A stretch of 58,562 nt of DNA from Cellvibrio mixtus subsp. mixtus J3-8 (GTDB lineage Bacteria > Pseudomonadota > Gammaproteobacteria > Pseudomonadales > Cellvibrionaceae): positions 19,379 to 77,940 of the forward strand of contig NZ_KN266207.1 of the NCBI RefSeq assembly GCF_000766945.1, in the 5' to 3' direction. A program made the translations under genes and the position numbers. Position 1 is the first letter of the stretch, and every line of letters begins with the position of its first letter. The notes under the pieces were generated by a model. The model was not told the origin of the DNA and did no database searches. It worked only from the letters and a program-made list of their open reading frames with translations. Below are positions 1 through 8,702 of this stretch, in pieces.

Positions 1-3
1 ATA

Positions 4-79
<76 letters not shown>

Positions 80-224
80 GTCTTAAAGTTTTACTGTCAT
101 CGTATTTTCTGATCAAAGCGTTACAAAAATCCTTATGGGTTTTGTTTGTGCTTTGCTTTATCCTTCCTGCATTTTTTGCGATTGTTCAATCGCATTTAAC
201 TTCATTTGATTTTGGCGAGGCGTT

Positions 225-1172
225 ATGACTCCGGCAGATTCTATCCCGGCGCTTTCGATTAAAAATTTGCGCAAAACCTACAACGAAAAATTGGAGGCAT
301 TAAAAGGTATAAGCCTGGATGTAATGCCGGGTGATTTTTTTGCAATGCTTGGCCCGAATGGCGCAGGTAAATCCACCACTATTGGCATTATCAGTTCGCT
401 GGTTCGCAAAACGTCGGGCACGGTTGAAGTGTTTGGTAAAAATACCGATACCGACTTTTCTGCCGCAAAAAAACATTTGGGTGTGGTGCCGCAAGAATTT
501 AATTTCAGTATGTTTGAAAAAGTGGAAGATATAGTTTTGCAGCAGGCGGGCTATTATGGTCTACCGCGCAAACAAGCTGAGATACAAACAGAAAAATATT
601 TAAAGCAATTGAGTTTGTGGGACAAGCGTCAGACGCCAGCGCGAATGTTGTCGGGCGGTATGAAGCGGCGTTTGATGATTGCACGCGCGCTCGTACATGA
701 GCCGCAATTATTAATTCTGGATGAGCCTACTGCGGGGGTTGATATCGAATTGCGCCGCTCTATGTGGGATTTCCTGCGTGAAATTAATGCAGCGGGCACC
801 ACAATTATTTTGACCACTCATTATTTGGAAGAGGCGGAAAGCCTGTGCCGCAATATAGCGATTATTGATCGTGGCACCATTGTGCAAAATACCAGCATTA
901 AAAATCTGCTCCAACAATTAAATAAAGAAGTTTTTATTTTTGACGTTAAAGGTAATTTGCAGCATTTGCCGGTATTGAGTGGGCACCATGTTGCGCAAAT
1001 CGATGAGCATTCATTTGAGGTTGAAGTAGAAAAAGGGCAGTCATTAAATGGTGTATTTGCGCAATTAACAGCCCAGCAAATTGAAATTGTAAGTATGCGT
1101 AATAAAGCTAACCGTCTGGAAGAGTTATTTGTTGCCATGGTAAATGCCAATAAAAACGAGGTGCAGTCATGA
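225..1172 (+). CDS. yadG: ABC-2 type transporter ATP-binding protein (YadG-like)
   Basis: Cytoplasmic ATPase subunit that powers an inner-membrane ABC-2 exporter; the substrate is unknown. Visible motifs: Walker A GPNGAGKST (about residues 43-51), a Q-loop, signature LSGGMKRR (about 142-149), Walker B LLILDEP (about 162-168) and the switch His in LTTHY. At 315 aa it matches YadG/CcmA-type proteins with a C-terminal extension. A GAGG-like ribosome site precedes the ATG. The stop overlaps the start of the permease gene as ATGA, so the two are translationally coupled. Symbol is by similarity to E. coli yadG as remembered. Confidence 0.9.
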   Translation: MTPADSIPALSIKNLRKTYNEKLEALKGISLDVMPGDFFAMLGPNGAGKSTTIGIISSLVRKTSGTVEVFGKNTDTDFSAAKKHLGVVPQEFNFSMFEKVEDIVLQQAGYYGLPRKQAEIQTEKYLKQLSLWDKRQTPARMLSGGMKRRLMIARALVHEPQLLILDEPTAGVDIELRRSMWDFLREINAAGTTIILTTHYLEEAESLCRNIAIIDRGTIVQNTSIKNLLQQLNKEVFIFDVKGNLQHLPVLSGHHVAQIDEHSFEVEVEKGQSLNGVFAQLTAQQIEIVSMRNKANRLEELFVAMVNANKNEVQS

Positions 1173-1942
1173 CAGCCAGTGAACAGTGGATCGCCTTCCT
1201 GACTATTTTACGTAAAGAAATAAAACGTTTTACCCGTATTTGGATCCAAACGCTATTGCCTCCGGCAATTACCATGATCTTGTATTTTGTGATTTTTGGT
1301 AAGTTGATTGGTAGCCGTATCGGTGAGATGAGCGGTTTTAGCTATATTGAATTTGTTGCGCCTGGCTTGATTATGATGGCGGTGATTACTAATGCCTACG
1401 CCAATGTTTCATCATCTTTTTTTAGTGCAAAGTTTCAGCGCAGTATTGAGGAACTGCTGGTCTCACCTACACCCAACTATATTATTTTGCTGGGTTATGT
1501 AATGGGTGGTGTTGCGCGTGGTGTTGCTGTGGGTTTGATTGTGACGGTGATGTCATTGTTTTTTACTAACTTACATATTCATCACTGGTTTACAACATTG
1601 TTTATTGTGTTTATGACATCTGTGGTGTTTTCATTGGCCGGGTTTATCAACGCAATTTATGCGAATACATTTGATGATGTCTCCATTATTCCTACCTTTG
1701 TGCTGACACCACTAACGTATTTTGGTGGTGTTTTCTATTCGATTAATTTACTGCCCGAATTTTGGCAGCAGGTATCGGTACTTAATCCGATTTTGCATAT
1801 GGTTAACGCATTTCGTTACGGCATGTTGGGCATTAGTGATTTGCATATTGGTATGGCGCTTGTGGGATTGACGGTATTGGTAGCGGTCTTGTTTGCAATT
1901 GCATTGCATTTATTGAAAACCGGTAAGCGTTTGCGCGCGTGA
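1169..1942 (+). CDS. yadH: ABC-2 type transporter permease (YadH-like)
   Basis: Inner-membrane permease partner of the upstream ATPase. The 257-aa protein has about six hydrophobic segments and the conserved ABC-2 pattern near the end, including PLTYFGGVFYS and LNPILHMVNAFRYG. It begins inside the ATPase stop codon (ATGA). Together they form a two-component exporter of the YadGH family, whose substrate is not established. queF follows 13 bases later, so the three genes probably share a transcript. Confidence 0.9.
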   Translation: MTASEQWIAFLTILRKEIKRFTRIWIQTLLPPAITMILYFVIFGKLIGSRIGEMSGFSYIEFVAPGLIMMAVITNAYANVSSSFFSAKFQRSIEELLVSPTPNYIILLGYVMGGVARGVAVGLIVTVMSLFFTNLHIHHWFTTLFIVFMTSVVFSLAGFINAIYANTFDDVSIIPTFVLTPLTYFGGVFYSINLLPEFWQQVSVLNPILHMVNAFRYGMLGISDLHIGMALVGLTVLVAVLFAIALHLLKTGKRLRA

Positions 1943-1955
1943 TGCAGGAGTTGAT

Positions 1956-2780
1956 ATGAGCCACAATCCATTAGGTCAGCAAACAGAATATATTTCTGAA
2001 TACGCTCCCCATTTATTATTCCCTATTGCGCGCAGTGAGTCGCGCAAACAATTGGATATCAATGCCGGCTTGCCATTTTTTGGTGTCGATATCTGGACTG
2101 GTTATGAGTTGTCCTGGTTGGATAAATCAGGCAAGCCAGTGGTTGCTGTGGCAGAATTTACTATTCCTTGTGATAGTGAATGCATTATTGAATCAAAATC
2201 CTTTAAGTTGTATCTCAACTCGTTTAACCAAACCCGGTTCAATAATGTTGACGAAGTTCGCGCAATAATTATTGGGGATTTATCCCGCGCTGCCAAAGCC
2301 GATGTTAATGTGCAAATACTGCCATTGCGCGGTGTGGGCGGGGATAATTATCTGGGAATTATCGCACTGCCAAATGCGATATACCTGGATGATCTGGATG
2401 TGGCGATAGATGCCTATCATCCAGCACCGGAATTATTAAAAGTGGGTGTTGATTTAGTTGAAGAAACTCTGGTGAGTCATTTGTTAAAAACCAATTGTCC
2501 AGTCACTGGGCAACCGGATTGGGCAAGTGTATTTGTTCGTTATAAAGGCAATCAAATTGTGCATGATAATTTGTTGCGCTATTTGATTTCATTCCGTGAG
2601 CATCAGGATTTCCATGAGCATTGCGTAGAGCGTATTTTTTGTGACCTGTTGCGTGTGTGCAAGCCGGAATATTTAAGTGTCTATGCACGTTATACGCGGC
2701 GGGGTGGGTTGGATATTAACCCGTTTCGCTCAACGCATGCTTGGGAAAAACCGGAAGGTATCCGTCTTATTCGTCAGTGA
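1956..2780 (+). CDS. queF: NADPH-dependent 7-cyano-7-deazaguanine reductase QueF
   Basis: Reduces preQ0 to preQ1 in queuosine biosynthesis for tRNA wobble modification; cytoplasmic. The 274-aa length fits the long bimodular QueF form (E. coli about 282 aa). The QueF signature ESKSFKLYLNS is at about 79-89. The catalytic Cys181 lies in TNCPVTGQPDW, with the likely general acid Asp188. A GGAG site lies just upstream of the ATG. Last gene of the yadGH-queF cluster. Confidence 0.96.
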   Translation: MSHNPLGQQTEYISEYAPHLLFPIARSESRKQLDINAGLPFFGVDIWTGYELSWLDKSGKPVVAVAEFTIPCDSECIIESKSFKLYLNSFNQTRFNNVDEVRAIIIGDLSRAAKADVNVQILPLRGVGGDNYLGIIALPNAIYLDDLDVAIDAYHPAPELLKVGVDLVEETLVSHLLKTNCPVTGQPDWASVFVRYKGNQIVHDNLLRYLISFREHQDFHEHCVERIFCDLLRVCKPEYLSVYARYTRRGGLDINPFRSTHAWEKPEGIRLIRQ

Positions 2781-2793
2781 TTTTGTTTCAGAG

Positions 2794-2820
2794 GTGATTG
2801 TTTGTTGATTAAACAATCAC
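2794..2820. terminator. Bidirectional hairpin terminator between converging genes
   Basis: Ten-base perfect stem GTGATTGTTT (2794-2803) with AAACAATCAC (2811-2820) around a 7-base loop. It lies between the end of queF and the stop of the opposing cyclase gene, whose last codons it covers. T-rich on the + side; probably serves both strands. Confidence 0.6.
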
Positions 2821-4197
2821 TTTGTCTTTGAGGCGGGCGGCAGCTTTTTCCAATGATTCAATCACTTTTTGCTTGTCATAATTGCGCACTTTATCCATAT
2901 CCAGATACATGGAAAAACCTTCGGCGCGATCTTCAAAGTATGTTTGATTTTTACCCATTTCCTTGCGCAAATCAGCAACCTGATAAACCTTGACGGGCAT
3001 TGAAAAACCTTTCACCTGGATTTCGCCTTTGTCCCTGCACATGACGGTGTCTTTGACTAACGACCAGGTTTCATGCGAGATCAGAATTTCATCGGGTTCA
3101 GCGGCTGATTCCAGGCGGCTGGCGAGGTTCACCTGCGTTCCCAGTACTGTGTAATCCAAATGGTTGGATGTGCCAAAGGTGCCAACGGTGCAATAACCTG
3201 TGTTAATTCCCATGCGCACTTGCAATGGCTTTTTAATGCCTTGATTAAACCATTCTTGTTGCATCGATTTAATGCGTTTTTTCATTGCTATCGCCATTGC
3301 AACACAACGGGTCGCATCGTCTTTTACGCCTTTGCTGGCACTATCACCAAATAACACCATAATGCCGTCGCCCATAAATTTATCGATGGTGCCGCCATAA
3401 TGGGCAACGATTTTGGACATTTCGGTGAGATAGTGATTCAGTAATTCGGTGAGGGCTTCGGCTTCAATTTCCTCGGAAAGCTGGCTGAAATCCTTAATAT
3501 CAGAAAAGAAAATACTGATGCGTTTACGTTCTGCCTGTAAGTGTTTATCGTCGCCGCGATTAATGGCCTGCCATACGGTAGGCGGTAAATAACGTGATAA
3601 TTTATATGCACGGATTTTGTGCCACTTCTGTTCGTTTTCCAGTTGTTTTTGGCTAAGCATTAATTTATGAAAGCGTTGATGCATATAAATTGCATATACT
3701 AAAAAGTAAGTTGCTACACCAATCAGGCTGGCAGCACTGATTTCAATACTTCCGGATAACATTAATTGTGGGCTGTGGATAAACAGGCTGAGTACTATTC
3801 CGATCGCAAAAGCACTGTTGTCTTCCAGTAATTTCCTAACTCCACCACTGATCAATGCGTTAAATTGAATCATTGTGAGGAACATAACACAGGGAAGAAT
3901 ACTGAAGTCCGTCAGGCTTAAAACTATACCAATCAATGCAGCATCTACATGGGATAACCAACGATTGATGCGCGACATTAATTCCGGCAATTGTTTACGG
4001 GTAAAATGGTAGGTGCCGTATGCATATGCCAATAAAAAAACAATGACACCCATATGGGTAAGGCTTGGGTTATCCCAATTGATAAAAGACGCTAATGTCC
4101 CTGATGCGGCAAAACAGATGAGCGCGCGAAAATAATACTGTTGGATAGGGGATTCAGTTTGAAGCTGCGAATCAGTCTTACTGTTCATTGGTTTCAA
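2809..4197 (-). CDS. Membrane-anchored class III adenylate/guanylate cyclase
   Basis: Makes a cyclic nucleotide (cAMP most likely). The N-terminal half (about residues 22-172) has five or so hydrophobic segments forming a membrane sensor, followed by a short linker and a CHD catalytic domain (about 225-430). The metal-binding aspartates are visible in FFSDIKDF (Asp233) and GDGIMVLFG (Asp277). The downstream pattern LDYTVLGTQVNLASRLE is typical of the family. Single gene, convergent with queF. Whether it makes cAMP or cGMP cannot be read reliably. A perfect CRP-type site occurs elsewhere in the window (52615), but no direct link is shown. Confidence 0.88.
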   Translation of the reverse strand: MKPMNSKTDSQLQTESPIQQYYFRALICFAASGTLASFINWDNPSLTHMGVIVFLLAYAYGTYHFTRKQLPELMSRINRWLSHVDAALIGIVLSLTDFSILPCVMFLTMIQFNALISGGVRKLLEDNSAFAIGIVLSLFIHSPQLMLSGSIEISAASLIGVATYFLVYAIYMHQRFHKLMLSQKQLENEQKWHKIRAYKLSRYLPPTVWQAINRGDDKHLQAERKRISIFFSDIKDFSQLSEEIEAEALTELLNHYLTEMSKIVAHYGGTIDKFMGDGIMVLFGDSASKGVKDDATRCVAMAIAMKKRIKSMQQEWFNQGIKKPLQVRMGINTGYCTVGTFGTSNHLDYTVLGTQVNLASRLESAAEPDEILISHETWSLVKDTVMCRDKGEIQVKGFSMPVKVYQVADLRKEMGKNQTYFEDRAEGFSMYLDMDKVRNYDKQKVIESLEKAAARLKDKVIV

Positions 4198-4332
4198 GCC
4201 TTATTGTTATCTGCAGTAAGTCCATCATTGTGCATTGACGCCAGCTCCATATACGATACTGCGAATTAAACGGCTTTTTGTTATAAATGTCTACTTGTTA
4301 ACTGAAAGTTCGTCGCGTTTTATGCCTGCTTA

Positions 4333-5580
4333 TTATTTAAACTTCAGTTCCAGGTATTTTTCTTCCAATTCGGCATATTGGCGACGCAATTCAGCAAACT
4401 CTGTCTTGATATGTTCAATGTTATCCGATGTGCCAGCAGTAGCGGGTGCAGTTTCGTCGCGAGTATGTTTGAGTTCGTCGTTCTCTTTCTCCAGTTCTTC
4501 AATATTCTCTAGCAGCTCTTTGCTTTCCTGGGTGAAATCTTCAAGGGTTTGTTTGATTCTTTGGTTTTCTTCTTCGAGATGATGTTCGTTGTCCAATTGT
4601 TGTTCTTGTTCAGCAATTTTCTCATTAGCTTTATTGAGCTCTTCTTCAAGGAGCTGAACACAAGTATCTGATTCCTGCACAAAGCGAACTTGCCGTTGTA
4701 ATTGTTGTTCGAGTTCTTTTATAACCAGATCTTTTTCCTCTGGGCTTACGGCTTCCTCCAGCTTGCGTTGCAAATTACTGATTACCCTGTATTGATCCGC
4801 GGCGACATTGCGCAATTTCATAATTTCATCGGCGGCGCGCGGGTCCTGACGAATAATGTTAATAGTTTTATTTTCTTGCGGTACGCCATTGATAGCGCTG
4901 CTGGCAGAGTAAATATAATGGTTAATATCGTTGTAGCTGTCGTTATAGCGCCCTAGTAGCACTTCATATTGCTCGCGATCAGCAACGCTATCAGCCATTG
5001 CGTGGAGCTCGTTGTAGTAGCCTTGTGCATTGGCTTGCGCTTCGTTCCAACGTTTTTCCAGATCAAAAAAGAGTTTCTTGAATTTCTCCAGATTCTCAAC
5101 GCGCTTTTTATAGGTTTCAAGCTCATTGGTGTCAGTTTCGGCTGGTGGATTTTCCGTTGCAGGTTGAAGCAATGGTTCTAATGTCTGTTTGAAAATATCC
5201 CAATAACCCTCACTGCCGGGAACTGCGGTAGTGCCTAGTTCTTCTGCGCGCAAAAATGCATAGCGTAAGGCTACAATGCGCTGGTTGAGCGGGCCATCCA
5301 ATGGTTGAATTCCTGATATATCACTACGCGGTGCCAGAAAACTGAAGCGATCCTGAGTGATATCCAACTGTTCATAAATAAATTGCTTATAGGTTTTGGC
5401 TGGTGGAAGTGCCGGGGTCTGAATGTTTTTTACGGTGTCGAGAAGTTCTTTCAGTTTGCTTTGCTGGCGTTTAATTAATTTCTTTTGCTTGATAGAAAAG
5501 TAGAGCAACGCAAAGGTTGCTATGAGCAATGCCAGATAAATTTCAATGGCTACCACGAGCACAAGGGTAGGTACTTGCAT
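4333..5580 (-). CDS. Hypothetical membrane-anchored coiled-coil protein
   Basis: Not recognised as a named family. From the ATG at 5580 it starts MQVPTLVLVVAIEIYLALL, one N-terminal membrane segment. A cytoplasmic body follows with long heptad-like, Glu/Lys/Gln-rich stretches, especially the last 150 residues (EELEKENDELKH, LRRQYAELEEKYLELK). An in-frame TTG at 5628 could extend it by 16 residues, but no good ribosome site supports that. Divergent from the nitroreductase gene. A scaffold or envelope-associated role is only a guess from the architecture. Confidence 0.7.
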   Translation of the reverse strand: MQVPTLVLVVAIEIYLALLIATFALLYFSIKQKKLIKRQQSKLKELLDTVKNIQTPALPPAKTYKQFIYEQLDITQDRFSFLAPRSDISGIQPLDGPLNQRIVALRYAFLRAEELGTTAVPGSEGYWDIFKQTLEPLLQPATENPPAETDTNELETYKKRVENLEKFKKLFFDLEKRWNEAQANAQGYYNELHAMADSVADREQYEVLLGRYNDSYNDINHYIYSASSAINGVPQENKTINIIRQDPRAADEIMKLRNVAADQYRVISNLQRKLEEAVSPEEKDLVIKELEQQLQRQVRFVQESDTCVQLLEEELNKANEKIAEQEQQLDNEHHLEEENQRIKQTLEDFTQESKELLENIEELEKENDELKHTRDETAPATAGTSDNIEHIKTEFAELRRQYAELEEKYLELKFK

Positions 5581-5736
5581 ATTATTATGAGCCGAGACAA
5601 TCAGTGGGTGGGTGCGCTCAAAACGCAACCCTATGTTCGGAAGTATGGTACAGGTTTGTCTAATATTCGACTTTGACGACAGTAATTAGCCTGTTAAGTG
5701 GCTGATTCAATGAAATAATCTTGAGGCTTTTACACT

Positions 5737-6300
5737 ATGGATGCACTGGTAGCATTACACCAACGGGTTTCTATCACCAAGCTGATGGAGCCAGCGCCTG
5801 ATAAGGCGCAACTGGACCAGCTCTTTAAAGCCGCATTGCGCGCTGCTGATCACGGTAATATGCGTCCCTGGCGTTTTCTGGTGATTGAAAAGGGAGGGTT
5901 GGTGAAATTGGGAGCCTTGTTTGCCCGTGTTGCGCAGGCTAACAAACCGGAAATTACGGAACCAGAGCTGGAGCGTTTTAAATCCATGCCGTTGCGTGCG
6001 CCGATGATTATCGCGTGCATTGCAAAAACGCAAGACAATCCGAAAGTGCCACTCATTGAACAAATTATTGCCGCCGGTGCAGCGACGCAAAATTTAATTA
6101 CCGCTGCTTTTGCCCTGGGGCTGGGAGCGGTGTGGCGCACTGGTGATATGGCTTACGATCCACAAATTAAAACAGCTTTGGGTTTAGCTACCAATGAGGA
6201 GTTGGTTGGTTATGTGTATATAGGCACGCCATCAATTCCTGTGCATCTGCCGCGAGAACAAAAGCCGGAAGATTTTTTTAGCTATTGGTCACCGGAATAA
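5737..6300 (+). CDS. ydjA: YdjA-family nitroreductase
   Basis: FMN-dependent NAD(P)H oxidoreductase of the small nitroreductase fold; the physiological substrate is unknown. The 187-aa length matches E. coli YdjA (183 aa). The N-terminal pattern MDALVALHQRVSITKL, then AADHGNMRPWRFLVIE, is characteristic. The central AAGAATQNLITAAFALGLGAVWRTG stretch forms the flavin and dimer region (shown here only as its key residues; about 106-130). Standalone gene upstream of tRNA-Ser. Confidence 0.9.
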   Translation: MDALVALHQRVSITKLMEPAPDKAQLDQLFKAALRAADHGNMRPWRFLVIEKGGLVKLGALFARVAQANKPEITEPELERFKSMPLRAPMIIACIAKTQDNPKVPLIEQIIAAGAATQNLITAAFALGLGAVWRTGDMAYDPQIKTALGLATNEELVGYVYIGTPSIPVHLPREQKPEDFFSYWSPE

Positions 6301-6302
6301 GA

Positions 6303-6331
6303 TTGCGTTTACCTGTTCGCTTGTGTACATT
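6303..6331 (+). promoter_or_regulatory. Sigma-70 promoter for tRNA-Ser
   Basis: TTGCGT (6303-6308), 17-base spacer, TACATT (6326-6331), followed by a GC-rich AGCGCGCC discriminator typical of stringently controlled stable RNA promoters. It starts inside the end of the nitroreductase intergenic gap, about 48 bases before the tRNA. Confidence 0.5.
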
Positions 6332-6378
6332 AGCGCGCCTTTGCAGGGCTAGGCAAAAATGCCCTGACAAAGAAAAAC

Positions 6379-6466
6379 GGTGAGATGTCCGAGTGGCCGA
6401 AGGAGCACGCCTGGAAAGTGTGTATACCGCAAGGTATCGAGGGTTCGACTCCCTCTCTCACCGCCA
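6379..6466 (+). tRNA. tRNA-Ser (GGA)
   Basis: Acceptor stem GGTGAGA (6379-6385) pairs with TCTCACC (6456-6462), then G and encoded CCA. The anticodon loop CTGGAAA gives GGA. A long variable arm, as expected for serine tRNA, is formed around TACCGCAAGGTA. Confidence 0.96.
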
Positions 6467-6595
6467 GTTTTCAACGCAAATACAAGTCGCGCATCACAGC
6501 ATCGAATGCTGTTTGTACAACTTGATCGAATTTGTAGCTGATTGATTTATAAAGCATTAATTTGAAAATTTTGTAAAAGAAAATCAAATAAATGC

Positions 6596-6624
6596 TTGAC
6601 TCACAAAGCCTCGATCAATAAAAT
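6596..6624 (+). promoter_or_regulatory. Sigma-70 promoter for tRNA-Arg
   Basis: TTGACT (6596-6601), 17-base spacer, TAAAAT (6619-6624), then the GC-rich discriminator GCGCGCCT. It lies on the host side of attL, so the tRNA split by integration keeps its native promoter. Confidence 0.75.
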
Positions 6625-6639
6625 GCGCGCCTCAACAAC

Positions 6640-6716
6640 GCACTCGTAGCTCAGCTGGATAGAGTACTCGGCTACGAACCGAGCGGTCGGAGGTTCGAAT
6701 CCTCCCGAGTGCGCCA
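6640..6716 (+). tRNA. tRNA-Arg (ACG), prophage integration target
   Basis: Acceptor GCACTCG (6640-6646) pairs with CGAGTGC (6706-6712), then G and CCA. Anticodon stem CTCGG/CCGAG with loop CTACGAA gives ACG. The 3' part from 6670 is repeated exactly at 46582-46628, showing that the prophage inserted in this gene and restored its 3' end. Confidence 0.96.
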
Positions 6717-6718
6717 TA
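6670..6718 (+). repeat. attL core (direct repeat of attR)
   Basis: Forty-nine bases identical to 46582-46630. The core spans the anticodon loop to the CCA end of tRNA-Arg plus two bases. The flanks differ on both sides (C versus T before, C versus T after), which fixes the ends. It defines the left prophage boundary. Confidence 0.93.
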
Positions 6719-6724
6719 CAATTC

Positions 6725-6754
6725 AAAGGCTTAGCTGGAAACAGCTAAGCCTTT
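6725..6754 (+). terminator. Hairpin after tRNA-Arg, phage-supplied
   Basis: Thirteen-base perfect stem AAAGGCTTAGCTG (6725-6737) and its complement (6742-6754) closed by a GAAA loop, with T-rich sequence at its 3' side. It replaces the host terminator, now displaced to 46634. The remainder up to 6939 shows no further gene. Confidence 0.65.
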
Positions 6755-6939
6755 GTTATATGTGCGGTAAAACCATGTGGTAAAACTTTTATAGCGTCTC
6801 GATAAGTTCCTCTGTTTGCCATTCCATTGCTGGGGCTCTTTGTCTGTTGATTTGGCGTAACTCGACGTAATCGTTGGGTGTTGATTTGTGTGCTAGGCTC
6901 CTCTTCGATTTAACTAATAATCGGGAAGATGGAGTTGTC

Positions 6940-7917
6940 ATGGCTGAAATCGATATTGTTGTCTATTGTGGAAGTGTGAGTGTTGCTGGTTACTTAGAGT
7001 TAACTAGCAAGATCGAGGCAAACCGATCAAATAGTGCAAAAAAAGTTTTTTTTATACCGGTAACTACCGGAGGCGATCCTAATGCGGGCTACCGTATTGC
7101 GAGGGCTCTGGGACATTATTACCCAAGTGGTGTGATTGTAGGCATACCTTCGGTCTGTAAGAGTGCTGGCACCTTGATGTGCATAGGTGGTAGCGAGCTG
7201 GTAATCGGTGATCGGGGCGAGTTGGGTCCGTTGGATATCCAGCTTAGCAGTAAAGATGAGCTTTTCGGGTATTCATCAGGTTTGGATATCATGCAAGCTC
7301 TGTCAGCACTGCAGGAAACTATGAATGCTGCCTTCAAAAACTATCTTTATGATCTGAAGTTTGGTGGGCGCCTTGGCACAAAATTAGCATCTGATATTGC
7401 GTCTAATATGGCTGTCGGTTTAGTGACACCAATTGCTCAACAAATTGATCCGGTCAAGTTGGGGGAGCATCAGCGCGCAATGCAAATTGCGGTTGCTTAC
7501 GGAGAGCGCCTTAATTCTAAATTTAACAATACGGACAGGGCGCGTATCGAGCGATTGTTAATCTCATATCCGGCTCATGGCTTTGTGATAGACCGCAAAG
7601 AAATTGCTGAATTATTTAACGAAGTTAGGTGTCCGAATGATGTAGAGAACAAGGTATTTGATTTATTATTTAAAACGTTCTTACCAAACTATGGTTTGGA
7701 CGTGGCTTCTGGAAAGCACCGGACTATTGTTTCAACGTGGGAAGAGATTGTAGATATGATTCCTCGCGAAGAAAGTGATGCCGTTGCTGTCGACACAGAA
7801 AATGTGGAGGTAGAAAATGTTAGTAACCAGCCAAACGAAGGAGGCGTCGATGATAGAGAAACAGATGCAGGAAATGTTGAAGAAATCCCAGGAAAGCCGA
7901 AGCGTAAGAGAAGTTAA
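6940..7917 (+). CDS. SDH_sah/ClpP-superfamily serine protease-like protein (cargo)
   Basis: A 325-aa protein resembling the serine dehydrogenase proteinase (SDH_sah) branch of the ClpP/crotonase fold. Seen: TTGGDPNAGYRIARAL (about 42-57, the oxyanion region, like SPGG in S49/ClpP), the nucleophile-type VCKSAGT (Ser75), and GELGPLDIQL (about 93-102). The tail (about 285-325) is acidic then basic (KPKRKRS). The ATG at 6940 has GGAG upstream and is preferred to a TTG at 6874. No membrane segment. It sits between attL and the integrase, outside the phage operons, as lysogenic cargo usually does. Substrate and role are unknown; a defence or protein-quality role is inference only. Confidence 0.72.
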   Translation: MAEIDIVVYCGSVSVAGYLELTSKIEANRSNSAKKVFFIPVTTGGDPNAGYRIARALGHYYPSGVIVGIPSVCKSAGTLMCIGGSELVIGDRGELGPLDIQLSSKDELFGYSSGLDIMQALSALQETMNAAFKNYLYDLKFGGRLGTKLASDIASNMAVGLVTPIAQQIDPVKLGEHQRAMQIAVAYGERLNSKFNNTDRARIERLLISYPAHGFVIDRKEIAELFNEVRCPNDVENKVFDLLFKTFLPNYGLDVASGKHRTIVSTWEEIVDMIPREESDAVAVDTENVEVENVSNQPNEGGVDDRETDAGNVEEIPGKPKRKRS

Positions 7918-7990
7918 GCAAACTGAAATTAAAAGAATTTATGAGGCTCAGTTTCAGGTGTTAAAGAATCAAACACCACGGCAGGCATAA
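7850..7990 (+). CDS. Overlapping 46-aa hypothetical protein
   Basis: Starts inside the 3' end of the SDH_sah-like gene in another frame, behind a strong AAGGAGG ribosome site 6 bases before the ATG, and ends 13 bases before a terminator. The product (MIEKQMQEMLKKS...RQA) is a charged, probably helical peptide without a membrane segment. The good ribosome site, coupling to the upstream stop and the terminator make expression plausible. No family recognised; it may be a partner of the protease-like protein. Confidence 0.5.
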   Translation: MIEKQMQEMLKKSQESRSVREVKQTEIKRIYEAQFQVLKNQTPRQA

Positions 7991-8003
7991 ATTTCGAAGA
8001 GAA

Positions 8004-8026
8004 AGGGGCGTAATGCCCCTTTTTTT
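8004..8026 (+). terminator. Rho-independent terminator of the protease-like cargo unit
   Basis: Stem AGGGGC (8004-8009) with GCCCCT (8015-8020), loop GTAAT, then a run of T. It ends the two-gene unit 6940-7990. Confidence 0.85.
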
Positions 8027-8199
8027 GCAATTACACTACTTGAGTGTCTCTCATACTAATTCTCGATATAAGCTAATCCAGAACCTGGCAGCATTGCAGG
8101 CGTTCTATCACTTATGGTTTGTTAGAGTCTGGTGCTAATGAATCAGCAGGCTATCTTCTACTACTTTTGCTAAAAAATCGCTGTAAACATAAAAAATGC

Positions 8200-8258
8200 T
8201 TGCAGATTAATTTTCATGGTGTAGGATTTAAACCAATCGGTTAATTTTTTAAACCGAT
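8200..8258 (+). promoter_or_regulatory. Promoter and operator candidate for the XRE-ImmA pair
   Basis: TTGCAG (8200-8205), 16-base spacer, TAGGAT (8222-8227). Just downstream is an inverted repeat ATCGGTT (8236-8242) and AACCGAT (8252-8258), plus an overlapping AACC-AATC-GGTT dyad at 8231-8242. The placement over the expected transcription start fits autorepression by the XRE protein. The rest of 7991-8319 shows no gene. Confidence 0.42.
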
Positions 8259-8319
8259 GCAAGAAGAAAACTGTACCAATGGAATGCACCTACATATATG
8301 AACTAGTGAGGTATGGCAA

Positions 8320-8682
8320 ATGTTAACTAAATTCGGACAGTTCATCCGTAAGCTACGGATCGATATGGCGATGAATTTGGGCGATATGGCCGAAAAACTT
8401 TCTGTCAGCGCTTCTTATTTGTCTGCTGTTGAAACAGGAAAGAAAAAGATTACTAATGATTTATTGAATCAAATAGTACTCAAGTTCAATTTGAGCGATA
8501 GCCAGGAATTGCTCTTGCTTACCGCTGCAGCAGAATCGAAAGATGAAGAAAAGATAAGCTTGAATGGTTTGCAGGACAAGACTAAGCAAACGGTCGCAAT
8601 GTTTGCAAGAAGTATTGAAACGGGCACCCTCAATGCCGAGCAATTGCAGGCAGTGAGGGATATTTTAAAGCTAAAGGGCTAA
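8320..8682 (+). CDS. XRE-family HTH transcriptional regulator
   Basis: A 120-aa DNA-binding protein. The N-terminal HTH_3 domain (about 5-60) shows FIRKLRIDMAMNLGDMAEKL and SASYLSAVETGKKKI, the classic recognition-helix pattern. The rest is a short helical tail. A GAGGT ribosome site precedes the ATG. It is 20 bases upstream of an ImmA/IrrE-type metallopeptidase gene, the usual partner that cleaves or inactivates such repressors. It is distinct from the CI-like repressor at 20267, so the prophage carries two separate repressor systems. Confidence 0.85.
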   Translation: MLTKFGQFIRKLRIDMAMNLGDMAEKLSVSASYLSAVETGKKKITNDLLNQIVLKFNLSDSQELLLLTAAAESKDEEKISLNGLQDKTKQTVAMFARSIETGTLNAEQLQAVRDILKLKG

Positions 8683-8702
8683 GGGTATGTGAGAGGTAAT
8701 CA

